From assembly GCA_023014335.1 (NCBI GenBank), contig JAECYW010000021.1:496001-560000 (forward strand): a stretch of 64,000 bases of DNA, in the 5' to 3' direction. The stretch's first letter is position 1. Each line of letters opens with the position of its first letter. The DNA is from Galerina marginata. Taxonomy: Eukaryota > Basidiomycota > Agaricomycetes > Agaricales > Galerinaceae. Below the pieces are notes generated by a model. That model searched no databases. It saw nothing but the letters and a program-made list of their open reading frames with translations, and was not told the origin of the DNA. Positions 35,062 through 47,023 of this stretch are shown one piece after another. Made by a program: the position numbers and the translations under genes.

Positions 35062-38000
35062 ATGTTCACACAAACGAGCTTTGTCCAACCAGCCACCGAT
35101 CGTTACAACTTGGGCATGAAACGAGCAGCATCCCCCAGTTCTATTTCGACGAAGCGATCCAAACATTTCGATGCTGTCGAACCAGACATCCTGGGCCAGG
35201 TGCCAGAACAATGTCCAACTGATATCCTAGAGCATGGTGTCGATCAGGCTAAATGTATCGCTGGCAAATTCAAGATGACCTTGCCTCTGACAGGAAAAAT
35301 TGAAGCTGTAGTCACTGTTCATTCCACAACTCCTTCTGGAATAAAAGGCCATAGCTTCCAGGTTTTCTTCGACTTGAACAGTAGCTATCTTGCCATGCTT
35401 GATTTTTCACCCCTCGACGAATTTCGACTATCTCTCAAAGGGGCAGAATTGCGAAAGGTACCGCGAGTCTCAAACGCTTGCACTCTACCCATTCAGCTCT
35501 TATTTTCGGAACATGTCTACATCTCATGGAAGAAACATGGGCCAGGTTTGAAGCAGAATGTTCTGAACACACGGCTTAGTTCGTTATCTGTCTTACTCCA
35601 CCGTTTTAAACGTCTCATGTGTCTGCTTCAGTATCTGAATCTCATCAAACAGACGGCAATAGCTGGTATCATTCCCAAGCAGAGCAACCCGCTCACTTCA
35701 AAATACGGCAGTCTGAAGGGTCTAATGAAGTCATCGGTGTTGCTTCCGCCGCCTCGAACGAACCAGACGCTCGAGCCCTAGCCAAGAAAATCCAAAAAGA
35801 GCAAAGGATGGAAGCAAAGCGCCAAAAACAGGAAGTTGGTAAACGAGTTGCAGAAGACACTTCCAAGGCGCGACCGGATGCCACCAACGCGAAAGATTAT
35901 CAAATCAAGCATTCACTATCACGCACGTCACCGTCCCTAATGAACCATCGAAGACCCACTTCAAAGTCTGATAGCAATGATGAGAACGTTTCTATGCAAT
36001 CTCCCCGTGATGCGTTAAATTTTGAAGCAGGTTTCCGATCGGGCTCTGTGAGTACAGATGAACGCAAAACTTATCTCGATGCTGATAGACCGTACCCAGA
36101 GTGTTTACACCGCTCTCAAGGAAGTACGTCCTGGGCAGTGCGCCAAATTGGTTGGAATTGTCACGGATATGTCAACTCCTAGGCAGTCCAGGAGTGGTGG
36201 TATGTCCCTGACGGTGACAGTTTCCGCTGTACTCGCTACAGTTTTGTTTTATAGATTTCATGCGCTACATTGAGATCTTGGATCCAAGCAACTATCAGGA
36301 ATCCGATTATGGGAGATCGCGGGGGTTCAAAATCAATTGTTTTACCAAACGACACAAGGAATGGTTGCCTCATCCAGAACTTGGCGAAGTTGTGATACTT
36401 CGCGACGTGAAGGTGGCTGTCTAATTGCCCCATGATAAATACTTGTCTTATGATTCAACCCAAGGTTGAGTCCTACCACGGTGCCTTCGTGGGGACAGGT
36501 TACCACGACAAGCTTCGCTGGGCAGCCTTCTGTCCTTCAATAGGAGAGATTCACCATGGTCCGGCCAACAATGCACCGAGACAGGAGGGCCTGGGAGCTA
36601 GCGGGTTAGGGGCGACCTTTTCACCTTTTTTTCAGCCCGACGCAGCAGAAATTGCATATTGCATCGCGTTGTCTGATTGGTGGAGAGGAATTACTGAGCG
36701 GTCGCGAGATTCGGTTACGCCCCAACAACCCATTCAAAGGCACCATTCAATGCATAGGGTACATCGGCTGATTAGCGAAGCTGGTCCATTTGTACCGCCT
36801 GATGGGTATTTCGATTGCACGGTTGAGGTGAGGGAATTGCGCAACTTTTAGTGATTGATACTTATATCCTCGTCTGAAGGTTTTAAAAGTTCATACTAAC
36901 TCCATGGTCCACACGATGTATGCGACCGATTACACCCGAAACAATGACATGTCCGGGGCGCAGAGCAACTCTTGGTCGTCATCTTTGTCCGAGTACGTCC
37001 TTCAATTCGAAATGTGGGACGGTGCCGCCCAGATTGCTGGAGAAATGCGGCCCGGAGAGTACTACTCAATCAAGAACGCTCGGATGAGGATTAATTCTGC
37101 AGGTCGATTGGAAGGGAAGGTAGTACAAGATAAGATAGTTAAATTGGACGAAAGCGACGCTGCAACCAGCATTCATCTGAAAGCCTTGCTGGAGTTCGTT
37201 AACTTGTCGTCCCTGGTTTTTGCATGACTAATAAGTAGATTTTTTCAGGAGAAAGAAGAATTGGGAAGCCAAGGAAACCAGTTTAGAGCCAGAAATAACC
37301 TATCAACTGATTGAAGATGTTAAAGAAGGGAAGTTTTTTCACTGTACTGTCGAAGTATGTTTTTATTCGCTTCGCCCACGTGAACTCCTTTTGAAATATT
37401 GTAGCTTTTACATGCCGTTTCAAAACCGAAGCAACTGTCGCATATATTTGTGACCGACTATACGTCCCATCCTCGTTTGGCGGCTACTGCTGTCAATGAA
37501 GCATGGTCTGCAGGCCTCGAAGGGCGTGTCGTCAAAATCTTGCTCTCGGAAGAGCAGAAGCACATCGCAGAAATTCCTGCCATTGGGTCCTTTTATGCCG
37601 TTCGGAAGCTTAGATTGAAATTTAGTTCCGTCGAGAACTGTTTTTGTGGGACGTTGGGTGGCAATGAGAAACTCGTGATAGTGCTAAATCCAAAGAAGAC
37701 GGATAATGAGCATCTGAATGGTCTACTCCGGCAAGCCAGGTTGTTGATTGCCCTGACGTGAATACTGATGCGATTTAAAATTTCAGACGAAGGGAAGACT
37801 GGCAGAAGAACGGTAGGCAGCCCATTCAGCCTATCCCGCAAAACTTGGTTCCAGCACATCCCAAAGGCGACCGCCCTTTCACGCGCATCAAAGACATGCC
37901 GTTATTAAACTGGAACATTGGACGGTACCGCATTCTGGCGAAGGTCGTCGACTTCTATCCACTCCAGTTGAAGGATGCTTTTTATCAGGAGTGTTCTCTG

Positions 38001-38496
38001 TGCAAGAAAGAGTGAGTATTGCATTACCTATTTCATTTTTTATTCCAATTGCCCTGTTTCAGGATTCCGAACAAACAAGTAGCTTGCTTCAAATGCGGAG
38101 ATTCTGACCACGAGTATGTTCGATATTTCTATCAGATGTATATCATGATCGAAGACCAAGGCGGAGAACAAATCAAGATATCTATTAACGACAAGGTAGG
38201 CATGAAATTTAAACCTTTTGGCTTTGCTGATGTCAATCTAGTGTCCATTGTTAAATGGACTAAAACGTGCACATCTGCATGACGACAAATCAACTTTGCA
38301 TCAATTCTGCAAAAGGGTGGATCCTTTGGTAGGCAATCTGACGACAATGCATGATAAATTGATGTCTGGTCAAACCGTCAACCTGGAGGCTGTCACCCCT
38401 TTGTTATGTTTCGAGATTGATACCTGGGTTGTTGTTCCAGAGGCTATTAGGGCCTTTAGCCTCAATAGATACGAACCAGCCCCTTCGGCGAGTTAG
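35062..38496 (+). CDS. POT1: Protection of telomeres protein 1 (telomeric ssDNA-binding)
   Basis: The frame opens at ATG 35062; an internal ATG at 35116 (MKRAASPSSISTKRSKH) is an alternative. An unusual N-terminal part of roughly 330 residues includes GKFKMTLPLTGKIEAVVTVH and a basic coiled-coil stretch ARALAKKIQKEQRMEAKRQK. The first telomere-binding OB fold follows: VYTALKEVRPGQCAKLVGIV, FMRYIEILDPSNY, FKINCFTKRHKEWLPH, VVILRDVKVESYHGAFVG. Further parts include YVLQFEMWDGAAQIAGEMRP and, at the C-terminus, ECSLCKKEIPNKQVACFKCG, a CxxC...CxxC zinc-binding insert within an OB-like fold, as in the POT1 C-terminal domain. It ends EPAPSAS with stop 38494-38496. POT1 caps single-stranded telomere ends in shelterin. 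It lies directly downstream of the RdRP. Confidence 0.88.
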
Positions 38497-38695
38497 CACA
38501 TATTTTACGCGTTGATGTATTAAATAAACGGATGATGTACATACACCTGCCTTTGGACGGACTAACCGGCGCGGCGGTGTGAGTTGGGCAAGAGTTGGGT
38601 GTGAATGTTCCAAATTTGGAAAAGCCCACACCGTACTTACGCTAGTCTCTACTCTCTAACCACACCTTCCTCACCTCCTTCCGATCACATATCTC

Positions 38696-41600
38696 ATGGA
38701 CTGGTAACTATTTACGTTCCCTTCCAATCCTTGTGTTTCATTGACACAGTCATATCCAGCCTTGAATTAAATATACACCAAAGGATACTGTCTGACATTG
38801 CAACCAACGATGATGGCCAATTTGCAGAGCAACTGCTATCTCATAGAGTTCAAACGCGGGTGGATGCTAAAGAGCAGGGCGTAGGGATGGAAAGATCTAG
38901 GGATGATCTTGAACGCGTATATATGGTACGTCCTTTTTTGCCAGGTTTTTCCGCAAGCTCAACCTGTTGTAGTCTGCAACAAGGCTGCAATGTAATATTG
39001 CTTTCGGAGACCTGGTGATCAACTTTCCAGACTCGCGCATCAGCAGCTCCATAGATATTGTAATTCCCACTCTCATCGACATTCTCAGGGACATCCCATA
39101 CACCGACTTCGACAAGTCACTGTCATGGATCGGCAAGCCGCTTCATATCTTCTGTTTCCATAAACTGCGTTACTGATTCACGCGTAGACTGGGCGCTTCC
39201 TGATCAGCTTGTGTTTTCTACCATATCAGCTTTGCTGAGAATTTCAAATGACTACCAATATTACTGTGAACGAGCGACGTCGGCCATCTTCCTCTTCCTG
39301 TCCCAGACAATCCAAAAGATTCACACTAGCTCATGTCAGTAAAATATATGCGCATTTTCGAAAAATTTTTATGCCCCTCTCCTCTAGCTTTGGACGCCCT
39401 TACACAGCTTATGCCAGCTCTGCATGGTTTCTACCGCGCAATTAGTTCGACATCCTACCGCTGGACACTCGCACAATGGGAAACTCTTATCTTGCACCTG
39501 AAAGTTCTCTGTTCAGCCCAGATTGTAGACCGACTCAACCACCTTCTCGTGGATATCATACAGAAGGAAAACACGGACACGGACGCCCTTCGACATGTTC
39601 AGACATTTGTGACTCGCTATGTTGCTCAAGGACGGCCATTATCTGGACACTTTATGGTGTGCTGTGTCTTAGAGACAGAGTGGACCGTTCTTGCTCAAGT
39701 ATTAGCTCCTCCTACCACGACTAAAAATCCAGTCGTAGAGGCAGCGGCTGCTAACCAAGCATGGCTTTCGTTAACGCGTCATCCTGCAGCAGAGCTTGAT
39801 ATCGAGAATGAACAAACGAAGGAGATTTTCAAGGACACCATCAAATATGCTCTACAATGCTTTACCGATCTTTTACTTCAAATCGAGGAAATGGACTCTG
39901 CTCCTGCCATCGACACTTGTGCGTGGGAAACGGTATCTGAGAGCCTGGTGTGTTTAAATGCTGTGGCTATCATGCCGAGCTAGGATCTGACGCTGATGCA
40001 TTAGAAACTCGCAACTATATGCTGTCTGGCGCTTCGAGAAATTGAAGAGCAGCTATACAGCCGGATTCTTCTTTTACTTAGCACCGATTCTCCCATCTCC
40101 GATAGTCTTGCCCAGGAAGCAGCATTGAAAGCCACAACTGTCCTCGTCCGAAGGTGTTCTTCAGATCTCCCTTTGAGTGTACCTGAAACTAACATTAACT
40201 CAGTTTTCCCGATATTGCATCTAACATGGTCGGTCACCTACGTCGCTTTGTTACATCACCCCTTCCACTTTTCGAATTTGGATTTTCAGAGAGCCGAGCG
40301 CCTCCGCCACTATCTGCTGCCGCCAAATGCTTGGCTCTTTGCATTAAGGTATGTGAGTATATGCCACATTTTAATTTTTGTTGAGACTCAATCTAGCTCG
40401 CCCCTGGGGATGATTTAATCATGTCCAACATGTATTCTCTGCTAAACTATATCGCAGCAACAAGCAAAGACATCTACGACTCCAACAGTGCTCATGTTCA
40501 CAACTCCTCACTTGCTCCTCATGGCCACGGAAATCCCCAATCACTCGAGACTGGCTTGCGCGGACTTTCCGAAGATGAAAAGAGGTTGATTGGTATTAGC
40601 ACAATTTCTGCCGTCACCAGACTGGCTCTTGAATTCAAAATGGAAGAGGTATGCGGTTCAATTTCCAAACAGGTCAAACATAACACTTCGAAATAGGTGA
40701 CACGCCTGACCGTTTCTATGTTATTACAACGCCTGCCTTCTGCCGAGCCGACAGTAGAGGCTGCAATTGCCTACAACCTTGTCGATCTTGCTTTGGCAGC
40801 CCCTAGCAGTTCTTTCACCGACATCATTAAGGCTTTCTCTGCCATTAACCGTTCTGCAAATCCGGACGACCCGCGGTTCTCCAATAATATGGTTATTCGA
40901 TTCCATCTTATAATGCAGCCGTTGTCTGATCTTCCTTCAGGTACTGGCGGCGCAGACTCGTTTGGCCCAAGAATTGCGTCAACGACCAGAACTTTATGAG
41001 ACATACCTCATTGAATTGTTGACACTCTTCGCCGACAAGGGAGTTGCCATACAGAACCTAAAAATTGCTAACCATCATGTTAAGGTACGTATCACGCGTA
41101 GCTCATCCGACGGTCAGTATCTGACCACAGCACAATAGACGGATGACATGATTGAGCAATTAGCATCTCTCCTTCTTCCGATTGACGCCCTGGTGGCACA
41201 TCGGGATTTCAATCCTCGCGACGATCCTTCACCCGAGATTTTAACATTGTTCAGGAATACCTGGTTCCTCTGCATTCTCTTCGGCTTTACTACAGAGGAC
41301 AAGACAGAAGCAACCGCCATGGATTGGTTGAAACCTGCTTTGGCTCGAATCGCTGTCAAAACACCTTCAATGGTCGTCGAAGAATCGCATGATGCAGTAG
41401 CCAGCGATGTTGAATACAACTCGGTGATTCGTCAAGAATACGCCAATACGGTCTGATATTGCGCTCTGCCTTACGAGACCAAGGCTGAATTTGTTTTATT
41501 TAGGTCATCATGGCGCATAGAAATGCTTTGACTAGATACATATCGTATCGAGCTAGTGACATCCGTTATCTGTCGTCCGGACAGGTCATCTTCATACTGA

Positions 41601-44600
41601 CCCTTCATGACATTGAGAGTATGCGGTCTGCCGCCGGGTATCCGTCGTCCTTGGTTTCATTCTTCATTAACGACAGTCTTAATAATCACCCCGGTCTAAG
41701 TGCATGCATGGAATCTGTTGCAGAAAAAGTATGTTGTTTCCTGCTTTAATAATTCGTTCATGGTTTATAATCTAGTGCTAGGTCGTACGCGACTCTATCA
41801 ATGACCTCAACTCCAAGGCTTCCCAACAAGCACTACCTAGACACCTGTCTTCCGAGCTTCTCGCTCTTGTCGTCTTGAGCACTCATCGCATTGCCAAAGC
41901 TCGAGATATCGCCGCAAAATATCTGAACCGCCTTATCACATCTTTTCCGTCATTGATGTGTGATCCGACGCTGGTATTCGCGATCCTGGAAGTCCTTACG
42001 CTCCTCCAGCGATCCAGCGAAAATGAATATATTGACGAAGTAAGCTTTTCCCTGTTCACACAAACCTTATACTTATGTCTAAATGCCATCAGTATAATCC
42101 CATCTATGAATTCCATTCCGACAGAAGTGGGATCACACTCCATTTAACAGATAGCTACCAAGTCCGAAATGACATCCTCGGTCAATTAAAGAGAAACGCC
42201 AACAACTGGTTTGAATTGGCGTTGGGCCGTGCTCCCATGGAGCTGCAATCCACATTGCAAGTATGTCCGAACCTGTAGATCTTCTGGGTACTTTCTAATA
42301 ATCGTACCAAGAAATATCTGGCGATAAATCAATCATCTATATCAACAGGGATTAATTCAGCCGAATTGGGAGCTTCAATTGCGGAAGAATTTGGAAAAGC
42401 CATTGGGCCAGTGCACCGCCAACTCTGTGGGTTCCAGGCTTTGTCCCGACTTTTTTGTTCTCGGGTCTGATGCCTGCCATAGCATCGTTGTCTTCATTGA
42501 TGCAGTGGAAACTGGATGCCGCAAAGGTCGTATTAAGCCAAATTGCAATCAAAGGGTATTTTGCAGGAGAGGCTGCTGGAATTCGTTTGGCCAACCGAGA
42601 AAGTTAGCCATTCAAGTTACTCCCCCGTCTTTTTTTTATCTCTTGAATTTCAGGCGTCGATAAACTTGCCACAGTGCCACCGCAAGCCGCTCCATCGACG
42701 GAAATCAACACCCTCAAATCAAAGCTGTCCGGCACACTCGAGGAAATACGGGGCAAGAATAGCAAACTTACTGTGCATGATTTGAGACGCCTCCTCTTCC
42801 GATGCGCAGCCACGCTCATATCTATGGAAAAGGTCGGATTATTTCTTTTTTTTTTATATTGTTACTTAGGATAATGAATTTGACAGATCGACTATGATCT
42901 ATTACATTATTTAGTTAGTTTGCCCTTCGGGGTGGCAACACCCTCAGCGATTGCTTCAGGGATTGATGTCTGGAGCTGGGTGATTGCTGAAAAGTTTGAC
43001 GTTGAGGTTGCTTTGATGGGAGAAATTTTGTCTGCGTGGGCTGATACCATCAGGTTACACAAAGGGATATTTTCTAAATCATTGAAGTAAGTGATGTTGC
43101 TGTTCTGGATTTTTTCACGTTTCCTGACTTGATTCAGTTACGATGATCCCTTTTACCATCCCATAAGTTACAGTCCGACCAACAAAGAGACAATAGATCG
43201 CGGTTTGGCGCAAGCACGAAGAATCCTGACCGTTCATGCTCTAGTTCTGCAAATGTTATTTAGCCGGCTGCAAGCTGCTAGATATCATAGACCTGGGGTT
43301 ATGCTTATCATTCAGCACCTGGTCCTGCGTTCTGCTCGAGCATACAAAACTTTGAGGTAACGCTTTTTGCGTGCATTTGTATCTTCGGTGCTAAATATCT
43401 GCAGTACCCACGCCCTCTCCCGCGAAGCACGGTTTTCATTCCTTCTTTTCGGATTTGAAACTCTGAAGAGTTCTCATCTCGATGCCTATTGTGAGAATAC
43501 TTTGCGGGAGTGTTTATATACTGTCGCCTTTTCTTGGTTTGCTGTTCGTCCGCAGTGAGTCTTGTTTACAACCTACTTGATGCAGGAAGATTATTTCGTC
43601 TAGGTGGTCATATGGAGCCAATCGCGTTCAAGTCGACGCTGACATCAAAGTTTTATCAGAATTCCTATCATATTTGCAATCCGACTCAGTCAGAGGCCCA
43701 CCAACGATTTCTAGCTTATCTGCGGCTCGATTAACATCCACATGTGAGATATTCTATGGGTCCATATCTGAAGGTTTTCTCTAAACTTCACCGACAGATT
43801 ATGCGGACAGAATGCGGAGCCTCAATCTTCCGTTACGCCTGCTTACTGAAAACGAGATATTTCGGTTGTCCGTCTGGGGCAACCCAACCAACGACACGAA
43901 GAAAGGAGCCGACCTTATTGGTAACACAGAACGGACGTTACTTGACGTGAGCAACGTGCCTGTATTCAAGTCAAGTACTGATAATGTCATATCGGCAGAC
44001 CTCCTGGTCTGGTATCGTTCGAACGCTCTGGCGCATCGATGCAGCCATCGCAGTTTACTTGACTGAGCGCTTCAAAAATCCAACTATACGGTACGAAGTC
44101 GGGAAGCTCGTTCGGTCAAGCACCATCGACGCACTTGATATCCCTGATGCACTACCCTTCCTCGTCGGCGACAGGCTTGATCTTGGAGTTCGCAGAGATT
44201 TGAAGGTCATATGTTGAAGAAACTGGTTTGTCTCTATACTTATACGTGTTTTGCAGCATCTGCTTCTTTGGGCACCCGTGCCTCCAATCATCGCAACCAC
44301 CTTTTTTGAGCCTCGGTTCAACAACGACCCGCTGGTCTTGCAATACGCCCATCGGGTGCTGGCTCAACACCCCGTGGAATTGACGTTCTTTTTTATACCC
44401 CAAGTTGTTCAAGCACTTCGGTACGACAACCTCGGTAAGCCCTGGTTAAGTGGCCTACAGCCTGGCTTGATCGTTTGTTTTAGGATATGTGGCCCGCTTT
44501 ATATTTGAGACTGCCAAGATCTCCCAGCTATTCTGTCATCAAATCATCTGGAATATGAAAGCAAATTGCTATAAAGATGATGCAGCTGAAATTGTGCGTA

Positions 44601-46249
44601 ATACCATCGCTGTCGTTGAGCTTGTTGTCTCATTCTCTGAACAGGAGGACCCTATGAAACCCCTGCTTGAAGGAATGATAAACAACATTGTGTCGTCACT
44701 CTCTGGGACCGCTCAAACCTTTTATGATAGAGAATTTTCTTTTTTCAACAAAGTCACTTCGATATCGGGGAAATTGAAGCCCTTCATCAAAAAGACAAAA
44801 CCTGAGAAAAAGGTGACCTCTCCCCAACCGTCTTGTACAGTTGCTGATAGTTCTGAAGGCCAAAATCGACGAGGAGATGGCCAAGATCAATGTGGACATT
44901 GGAGTCTACTTGCCTAGCAATCCTGATGGGATAGTCATTGATATTGACAAAAAGTCCGGCCGGCCATTGCAAAGCCATGCAAAGGTAATCTTTCATTTTT
45001 TTGCCGCAAATTTTGGCTCCACGATCTTGCCTTTCAGGCACCTTTTATGGCTACATTCAAGGTCAGAAAAGAGCGTACTGATATCAATAGTGATCCAGAC
45101 TCGCTTCTGGACGGCGAAGGCGGAGGGGTTGAGACTCGCACTGAGTATGATGTTTGGCAGCAAGCGATCTTCAAAGTCGGAGACGACTGTCGTCAGGATG
45201 TCCTTGCACTACAAGTCATCGCAATGTTCAAGAACATCTTTACTAGTGTTGGGTTAACTTTGTACCTCTTCCCTTATCGTGTTACTGCAACTGCGCCTGG
45301 TGTAGGTTTCTCTCTTGGTCTTTCCCTTTCAAGTATCTGACAAACTACAAGTGCGGGGTCATTGACGTCGTCCCCAACGCCACGTCTAGAGATGAGATGG
45401 GTCGAGCGAAAGTCAATGACCTTTTGGATTTCTTTGTCGCAAAGTATGGGGGACAGGACACGACAAGTTTTCAAAAGGCCCGTCTCAACTTTATCCAATC
45501 GATGGCCGCATATTCGGTGGCATGCTTTATCTTGCAAATCAAAGATAGACACAATGGGAACATCATGATTGATGGTGAAGGTCATATCGTCCACATAGGT
45601 ATGTGAGCTTTTGCAACATCAATGACTTGCTGAAATTTTTGTTTTAGATTTTGGTTTCCTGTTTGACATAGATAAGTCCTATTTATTGTTGTGCATTTTC
45701 TCCAATTTATTTCTCGAGCTTTTTCCCGACACGTCCTGGAGTATGTATGTTTTCCTGTGTGGGAATTCAAAAGCTGATTTTGAGTATAGGGTGTCAAATT
45801 TGAACCCCACTCTTTCAAACTGAACCACGAAATGGTTGTGCTCATGGGAGGACGGTATTCACAAGGCTACCAAACATTTCAAAGCCTGACTGTCAAGGCT
45901 TTCCTTGCCATTCGACCTTTTGCTGAGCAGGTTATTTCGACTGTTCAGCTTATGCTGGACACTGGGCTTCCGTCCTTCAAGGGTGAACCCACGATTCGGA
46001 GACTCAGGGACCGATTTGCTCTGCAGTTGAACGAACGACAAGCTGCAGATTTCATGATGGGTATCATACGTAATGCTCATGAAAATGTCAGAAGCACGGC
46101 CTATGATGAGTTCCAGCGGGTGAGTGTCTGTGTCTCTAGAAGACGTGCCAACTGCTCACTGAGAATGTCAAGCTTCAAAATGGTTTGTGCCTTGGCCTTG
46201 GATGCCAGTGCTTGACTGAGTTCTTTCCACAGGTATCCCTTACAAGTAG
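38696..46249 (+). CDS. STT4: Phosphatidylinositol 4-kinase type III alpha
   Basis: Very large gene with many introns. The end is firm: the last exons give EFQRLQNGIPYK and TAG 46247-46249. The kinase domain is visible as [60 protein letters not shown] and [10 protein letters not shown], followed by [21 protein letters not shown] carries the catalytic Asp and DFG binds metal. Upstream comes the PH-like/lipid-kinase-unique region ([20 protein letters not shown]) and a long helical solenoid ([40 protein letters not shown]). Near the N-terminus [20 protein letters not shown] is seen, but the first exon is unresolved; ATG 38696 is an approximate start. Stt4 makes PI4P at the plasma membrane with Efr3/Ypp1. 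Confidence 0.93.
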
Positions 46250-46284
46250 TGTAATTGTATGTAGCTCTGGAGGTTTTCTATCAT

Positions 46285-46305
46285 GTGCAGGATTTGAACC
46301 TGCAC
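46285..46305 (-). other. tRNA T-arm-like / Pol III B-box-like hairpin
   Basis: On minus this reads as a 7-bp stem (GTGCAGG/CCTGCAC) closing the loop TTCAAAT, i.e. a perfect T-arm with a B-box match GGTTCAAATCC. No matching acceptor, D or anticodon arm was found within about 120 nt upstream on minus, so it is not a complete tRNA. It may be a tRNA or tRNA-derived SINE remnant, or a chance hairpin. Confidence 0.35.
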
Positions 46306-46326
46306 CATAATGGCAGACCCTTCCAG

Positions 46327-46690
46327 CTGCACCCTTTGCAGGTGATTTCTGCTGCACTGGTTCACTTTGAGCTTGTCTTGGCTGGAAGATAAGGACGACA
46401 TTTGAACGTGAATACAGAAAACCAGCACAAAGGTTCTTGCTCAACAGCAGCTAAAGTGTCCCTCAGGCATTAAAACAGGAGGGTTGGAGGTTGGGAAGAC
46501 CTATCCTTCATACGGACTCGGCTTCACCCTTCGTAGGTGATTCTGCCGGACTGGTTTACTTTGAGCTCGAAAAATACATACTGCACCCTTCGTATCTGCC
46601 GGACTGGTTTACTTTGAGCTTGGAAATACATGCTGCACCCTTCATAGGCGACTTCTGCCTGGCTGGTGCACCTTGAGCTTGGAGATAAGA
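46327..46690. repeat. degenerate tandem repeat, four copies of about 52-66 bp
   Basis: Units begin near 46327, 46521, 46581 and 46633. Each runs through a shared frame: CTGCACCCTTCGTAGG, then TTCTGCCGGACTGGTTTAC, then TTTGAGCTTGGAAATACAT. Copies 2, 3 and 4 are contiguous, and the third lacks a few bases. Copy 1 is separated by about 130 bp that includes a variant tail. No long ORF spans the array. Confidence 0.7.
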
Positions 46691-46905
46691 ACTACACTAA
46701 GTAGCAGGATTTCAACACAATTTGAATGGGAGTACATAAAGGCCAGTTGCTCAACAACTCGGAACAGGCTTTTAAAAATTTCTGGCGACCTTTACATTGG
46801 TCTGCTAGCCTTGATGCATTAAACAGGAGGATAGAGAGGGTTCACCAACCTGTAACACGAGTGTAATTATCCTGCGTGTAATGGAAGACCGGATGACTGA
46901 GATGT

Positions 46906-46910
46906 AAAAA
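46906..46910 (-). terminator. Pol III T-run terminator of tRNA-Ser
   Basis: Five A residues on plus (TTTTT on the transcribed sense) lie 4 nt beyond the tRNA 3' end, the usual distance and length for RNA polymerase III termination. Confidence 0.7.
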
Positions 46911-46913
46911 GAC

Positions 46914-47023
46914 CGACACCAGCAAGATTCGAACTTGCGCCCTCAAAGAGGAACAGATATCATGATTACTTCTGTAAGCAATCAGTTCGAATCTGTCGCC
47001 GTAGACCACTTGGCTATAGTGCC
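46914..47023 (-). tRNA. tRNA-Ser (anticodon CGA) with 27-nt intron
   Basis: Read on minus: acceptor stem GGCACTA pairs with TGGTGTC (two G-U pairs), with discriminator G at 46914. The D-arm is GCC-AAGTGGTCTAC-GGC and contains the A-box GGTC. The anticodon stem ACAGA/TCTGT holds the loop TTCGAA..A with anticodon CGA at 46987-46989. The canonical intron after position 37 spans 46959-46985. A long variable arm of class II type (CCTC/GAGG) and the T-arm GCAAG-TTCGAAT-CTTGC follow. The layout matches intron-containing tRNA-Ser(CGA) of yeasts. It decodes UCG. A T5 run on minus at 46906-46910 should terminate Pol III. Confidence 0.93.

Noticed and set aside
46240..46400. A second complete tRNA on minus, 3' of STT4
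   Set aside because: Only a T-arm is present (46285-46305). No acceptor, D or anticodon arm pairs with it within tRNA distance.
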